From the NCBI GenBank assembly GCA_031266855.1, contig JAISAF010000294.1, positions 1 through 5,996 on the forward strand: 5,996 nucleotides of DNA. Direction: 5' to 3'. Under the pieces are notes generated by a model that was not told where the DNA came from, did not search any database, and saw only the letters and a program-made list of their open reading frames with translations. This DNA is from Spirochaetales bacterium. Its GTDB lineage: Bacteria; Spirochaetota; Spirochaetia; DTKZ01. Every line of letters begins with the position of its first letter. Within the stretch, counting starts at the first letter, position 1. Positions 4,570 to 5,996 of this stretch are shown piece after piece. The translations under genes and the position numbers were made by a program.

Positions 4570-4576
4570 AACCAGG
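4570..4576 (+). repeat. AACCAGG box, copy 4
   Basis: AACCAGG lies 4 bases after the hairpin ending at 4565 and 5 bases before the one at 4582, the same arrangement as around 3993-3999. Confidence 0.55.
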
Positions 4577-4581
4577 AGGTT

Positions 4582-4606
4582 GCAATTTTGCCGAAGGCAA
4601 AATCGC
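4582..4606. repeat. Near-perfect hairpin, GAA triloop
   Basis: GCAATTTTGCC pairs with GGCAAAATCGC around C(GAA)G, with one A-C mismatch (4584 and 4604). Otherwise it is identical to 4263-4287. Confidence 0.8.
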
Positions 4607-4616
4607 GGCGTATAAG

Positions 4617-4639
4617 GCCCGCGCGGTTTCCGCGCGGGC
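4617..4639. repeat. Perfect GC-only hairpin, 10-bp stem, TTT triloop
   Basis: GCCCGCGCGG (4617-4626) pairs with CCGCGCGGGC (4630-4639) around TTT. Confidence 0.88.
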
Positions 4640-4672
4640 GCGGGGGATGGTGTTATGCGAAATGAATATCCG

Positions 4673-4709
4673 GCGTCCTTAGTGAATGCTTCGCATTCAC
4701 TAAGGACGC
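4673..4709. repeat. Perfect hairpin, 17-bp stem, TTC triloop
   Basis: This is the longest perfect stem in the window: 4673-4689 pairs with 4693-4709 around TTC, C(GAA)G on the minus strand. The arms begin GCGTCCTTAG and end GAATGC. It stands just inside modular repeat copy 4. It contains no T-run and is not a terminator. Confidence 0.92.
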
Positions 4710-4754
4710 GCTGCCGCTGGGGCGCGCGCCAGGGATTGTAGCGGAAAGCCCGCA

Positions 4755-4775
4755 GGATTTGCGTTGCGCAAATCC
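4755..4775. repeat. Perfect hairpin, 9-bp stem, TTG triloop
   Basis: GGATTTGCG (4755-4763) pairs with CGCAAATCC (4767-4775). It is the first variable stem of copy 4, with different arms from 420-442 inside the same flanking boxes. Confidence 0.88.
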
Positions 4776-4799
4776 GAGGACTTGGAGCGGAAAGCCCGG

Positions 4800-4828
4800 T
4801 TTTTGGGCCGCGGGGCGCGGCCCAAAAA
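4800..4828. repeat. Perfect hairpin, 13-bp stem, GGG triloop
   Basis: TTTTTGGGCCGCG (4800-4812) pairs with CGCGGCCCAAAAA (4816-4828). It keeps the outer TTTTTGG/CCAAAAA of 15-37 and 3817-3839, while the inner arms are different and longer. With A residues ending the right arm it is not a plus-strand terminator. Confidence 0.88.
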
Positions 4829-4849
4829 GGCGCCATTTTTACTGTGGCG

Positions 4850-4878
4850 TTGACGATTTCGCGTTGGTGGTGTATGTT
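4850..4878 (+). promoter_or_regulatory. Promoter of the FecR-domain gene
   Basis: TTGACG (4850-4855) and TATGTT (4873-4878) are separated by exactly 17 bases, a good sigma-70-type arrangement. Transcription would begin near 4885, giving a leader of about 30 bases. A TATATG at 4881 is an alternative -10. The promoter lies wholly outside modular repeat copy 4. Confidence 0.6.
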
Positions 4879-4902
4879 TCTATATGTTTGGTGGAAGACC
4901 GC

Positions 4903-4909
4903 GAGGGGG
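4903..4909 (+). promoter_or_regulatory. Ribosome binding site of the FecR-domain gene
   Basis: GAGGGGG, with GAGG about 7 bases before ATG 4914. It decides the start: the in-frame ATG at 4884 has no such site and would add ten residues before the signal peptide. Confidence 0.7.
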
Positions 4910-4913
4910 TGGC

Positions 4914-5984
4914 ATGAAACGGATAATTTTGTTGGTTTTGTTGGGTTTATTGTGTGGGGGATTTCTTGTTGCGGGGGACAAGATTGGGGAGATTTCCTAT
5001 ATGGTTTCGGATGCGACGATTACGCGTGCGGGGAAGACTTTTAAGGCTGATTTTGGTACTGCTGTGGAGAATTACGATTCTATTACTACGGCGGGGAAGG
5101 GGCTGGTGGAGGTTACGCTTTTGCCGGAGAGTGGTATTAATGGGACGATTAAGGTGCAGCCGAATAGTACTTTGTATATTGAGATGTCTTCTTTGCAGAG
5201 CGGGAAGAAGGGGTCGGTGGAGCTTTTGTCGGGTTCGGTTTCCACGGCGGTTAAGAAGCTTTCTCCTCAGTCGAAGTTTGAGGTGCGTTCCCAGGGTTCG
5301 GTGATGGGGGTGCGGGGTACTGAGTTTGATGTTATTGCTTCGGTGACGGGTGATATTCTTGTTACGTGTTCCGAGGGCCGTGTGAGTTGCGAGGATGAGG
5401 GCGGGAATAGTCTTTTTGCTGAGCCGGGTGTGGCGGTGGAGCGGACAGCGGAGGGCATTTTCCACGATATTCCGGTGCGGATTTCCGATTTGGAGACGTT
5501 TCGTAATACCTGGGGTACGGAGAAAATTGAGGCTTTCAGGGGGAACGCTAACAGGGCTATTGCTTATTTTGCGCAGCGGTATTTGGATCAGAAAACTCAG
5601 TTCGATCGTGCTTACATGGCGCTTTTGTCGCAGAAGACCATACTGGATAAATGGTTCCGGGAGGATGCGCGGAATCAGATTGGGAGCAGTATAGAGGTGA
5701 TGCGGGAAAAGTCGACGATTGTGAGGTATCTGGTGGATGTGAGGCGGGTGACGCGGCTGTTTGAGCCTGTTTACTATCGTCTTCTTCAGCTTGAGGATCT
5801 TCATAAGCAGGGCTATGGGCGGGGGCCGGTTGGGAATAATATGACGAGCGCTCAGTTTTTTACGAGGCTGTCGAATGAGTCGGCGGAACTTAAGGAGCGT
5901 ATGGCTAATATCCGCTATATTCTGAAGCTCTATGGGCAGCGGAATGAGGGCGGGAGTTTTCTTACAGATGATTTTATGAATTAG
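4914..5984 (+). CDS. Exported FecR-domain protein
   Basis: A 356-aa protein. Residues 1-21 form a signal peptide: MKR, the hydrophobic IILLVLLGLLCGGFLV, then a plausible cleavage near VAG-DK. Cys14 is preceded by GLL, which is not a good lipobox. Residues 25-170 fit the FecR domain: DATITRAGK, ENYDSITTAGKGLVEVTL, a repeated-strand core, LLSGSVSTAV, then the typical FEVRSQGSVMGVRGTEFDV (122-140) and VTCSEGRVSC. In the classical family FecR is an inner-membrane regulator of an ECF sigma factor. Here there is no anti-sigma N-terminus, no sigma factor and no TonB receptor nearby, so a structural or ligand-binding envelope role is more likely. Residues 190-345 are predicted mostly helical and match no family I recognise. 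It has its own promoter and ribosome binding site. Its coding strand is very rich in G and T, unlike the end of the DUF115-like gene. Confidence 0.88.
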   Translation: MKRIILLVLLGLLCGGFLVAGDKIGEISYMVSDATITRAGKTFKADFGTAVENYDSITTAGKGLVEVTLLPESGINGTIKVQPNSTLYIEMSSLQSGKKGSVELLSGSVSTAVKKLSPQSKFEVRSQGSVMGVRGTEFDVIASVTGDILVTCSEGRVSCEDEGGNSLFAEPGVAVERTAEGIFHDIPVRISDLETFRNTWGTEKIEAFRGNANRAIAYFAQRYLDQKTQFDRAYMALLSQKTILDKWFREDARNQIGSSIEVMREKSTIVRYLVDVRRVTRLFEPVYYRLLQLEDLHKQGYGRGPVGNNMTSAQFFTRLSNESAELKERMANIRYILKLYGQRNEGGSFLTDDFMN

Positions 5985-5996
5985 GCTGTTTTGATT

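Larger units (their letters stand above)
3811..4834. repeat. Intergenic block B: hairpin array bounded by inverted modular repeats
   Basis: A 1.0-kb non-coding block between the DUF115-like and FecR-domain genes. It begins 20 bp after the stop codon at 3790 with a plus-oriented modular repeat (3811-3911) and ends with a minus-oriented one (4716-4834), so GGCGCC lies at both outer ends. Between them are some 17 hairpins placed head to tail with short gaps, plus a long outer stem around one of them. No transposase, integrase or RNA gene is recognisable inside. Open frames across it are by-products of the palindromes and show no domain. It resembles a non-autonomous composite element, but no target-site duplication could be recognised. 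Confidence 0.7.
4716..4834 (-). repeat. Modular intergenic repeat, copy 4 (block B right end)
   Basis: The cleanest copy, 119 bp. Reading on the plus strand: GCTGG, palindrome GGCGCGCGCC (4721-4730), AGGGATTGTAGCGGAAAG, CCCGCAGG (4749-4756), stem 4755-4775, CCGAGGA (4774-4780), TTGGAGCGGAAAGCCCGG (4782-4799), stem 4800-4828, AGGCGCC (4828-4834). The box TTGNAGCGGAAAGCCCG occurs twice within the element, so it is itself built of two units, each a box plus a hairpin. It ends 16 bp before the FecR-gene promoter. Confidence 0.85.

Noticed and set aside
3959..4606. Integron attC-site array
   Set aside because: Hairpins with variable arms recall attC sites, but the GTTRRRY and RYYYAAC core sites are not present in order, and there are no cassette genes or integrase.
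3811..4834. CRISPR array
   Set aside because: There is no constant repeat with regularly spaced unique spacers and no cas gene; units vary in length and in sequence.
3748..4836. Several open frames on both strands in block B
   Set aside because: They follow the palindromes, overlap each other on opposite strands, and share peptides only because the hairpins repeat.
4884..4916. Upstream ATG 4884 as the FecR gene start
   Set aside because: It overlaps the promoter region, lacks a ribosome binding site and would put ten non-typical residues before a good signal peptide.

Overview
The window carries three plus-strand genes separated by two repeat-filled intergenic blocks. The genes are a membrane-anchored parvulin/SurA/PpiD-like periplasmic folding factor (543-2102), a DUF115/MAF-like protein (2186-3790) and an exported FecR-domain protein (4914-5984). 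This gene mix, the moderately GC-rich sequence and the G/T-biased coding strands of genes 1 and 3 suggest a spirochaete, most likely a Treponema of the insect-gut type. That assignment is inferred from protein style, not from a search.

Layout. 1-542 is intergenic block A: two copies of a modular repeat in opposite orientations (9-128 and 315-494) around an AT-rich core (129-314). Gene 1 follows, with a possible promoter almost touching its start codon. After an 83-bp spacer rich in short direct repeats comes gene 2, probably co-transcribed with gene 1. 3791-4913 is intergenic block B, about 1.1 kb without a credible gene. It is packed with about 21 hairpins, nearly all perfect or near-perfect and most with 3-nt loops, plus one 14-bp outer stem that encloses one of them. 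Block B is bounded by two further copies of the modular repeat, again in opposite orientation (3811-3911 and 4716-4834). A recognisable promoter and ribosome binding site then lead into the FecR-domain gene, which ends 12 bases before the window does.

How it fits together. All three proteins have plausible envelope or surface roles: periplasmic folding, surface or flagellar modification, and an exported FecR-fold protein. No metabolic pathway links them. The remarkable part is the non-coding DNA. The modular repeat keeps constant boxes while the hairpin arms between them differ from copy to copy yet stay complementary. Twelve of eighteen triloops are C(GNA)G on one strand, the class known to form exceptionally stable DNA mini-hairpins. 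An AACCAGG box precedes several hairpins by 1-5 bases. Blocks A and B therefore look like non-autonomous, structure-conserved elements bounded by inverted modular ends, possibly moved or copied as single-stranded DNA by an enzyme encoded elsewhere. That mechanism is inference; the repeats and pairings are read directly from the sequence.
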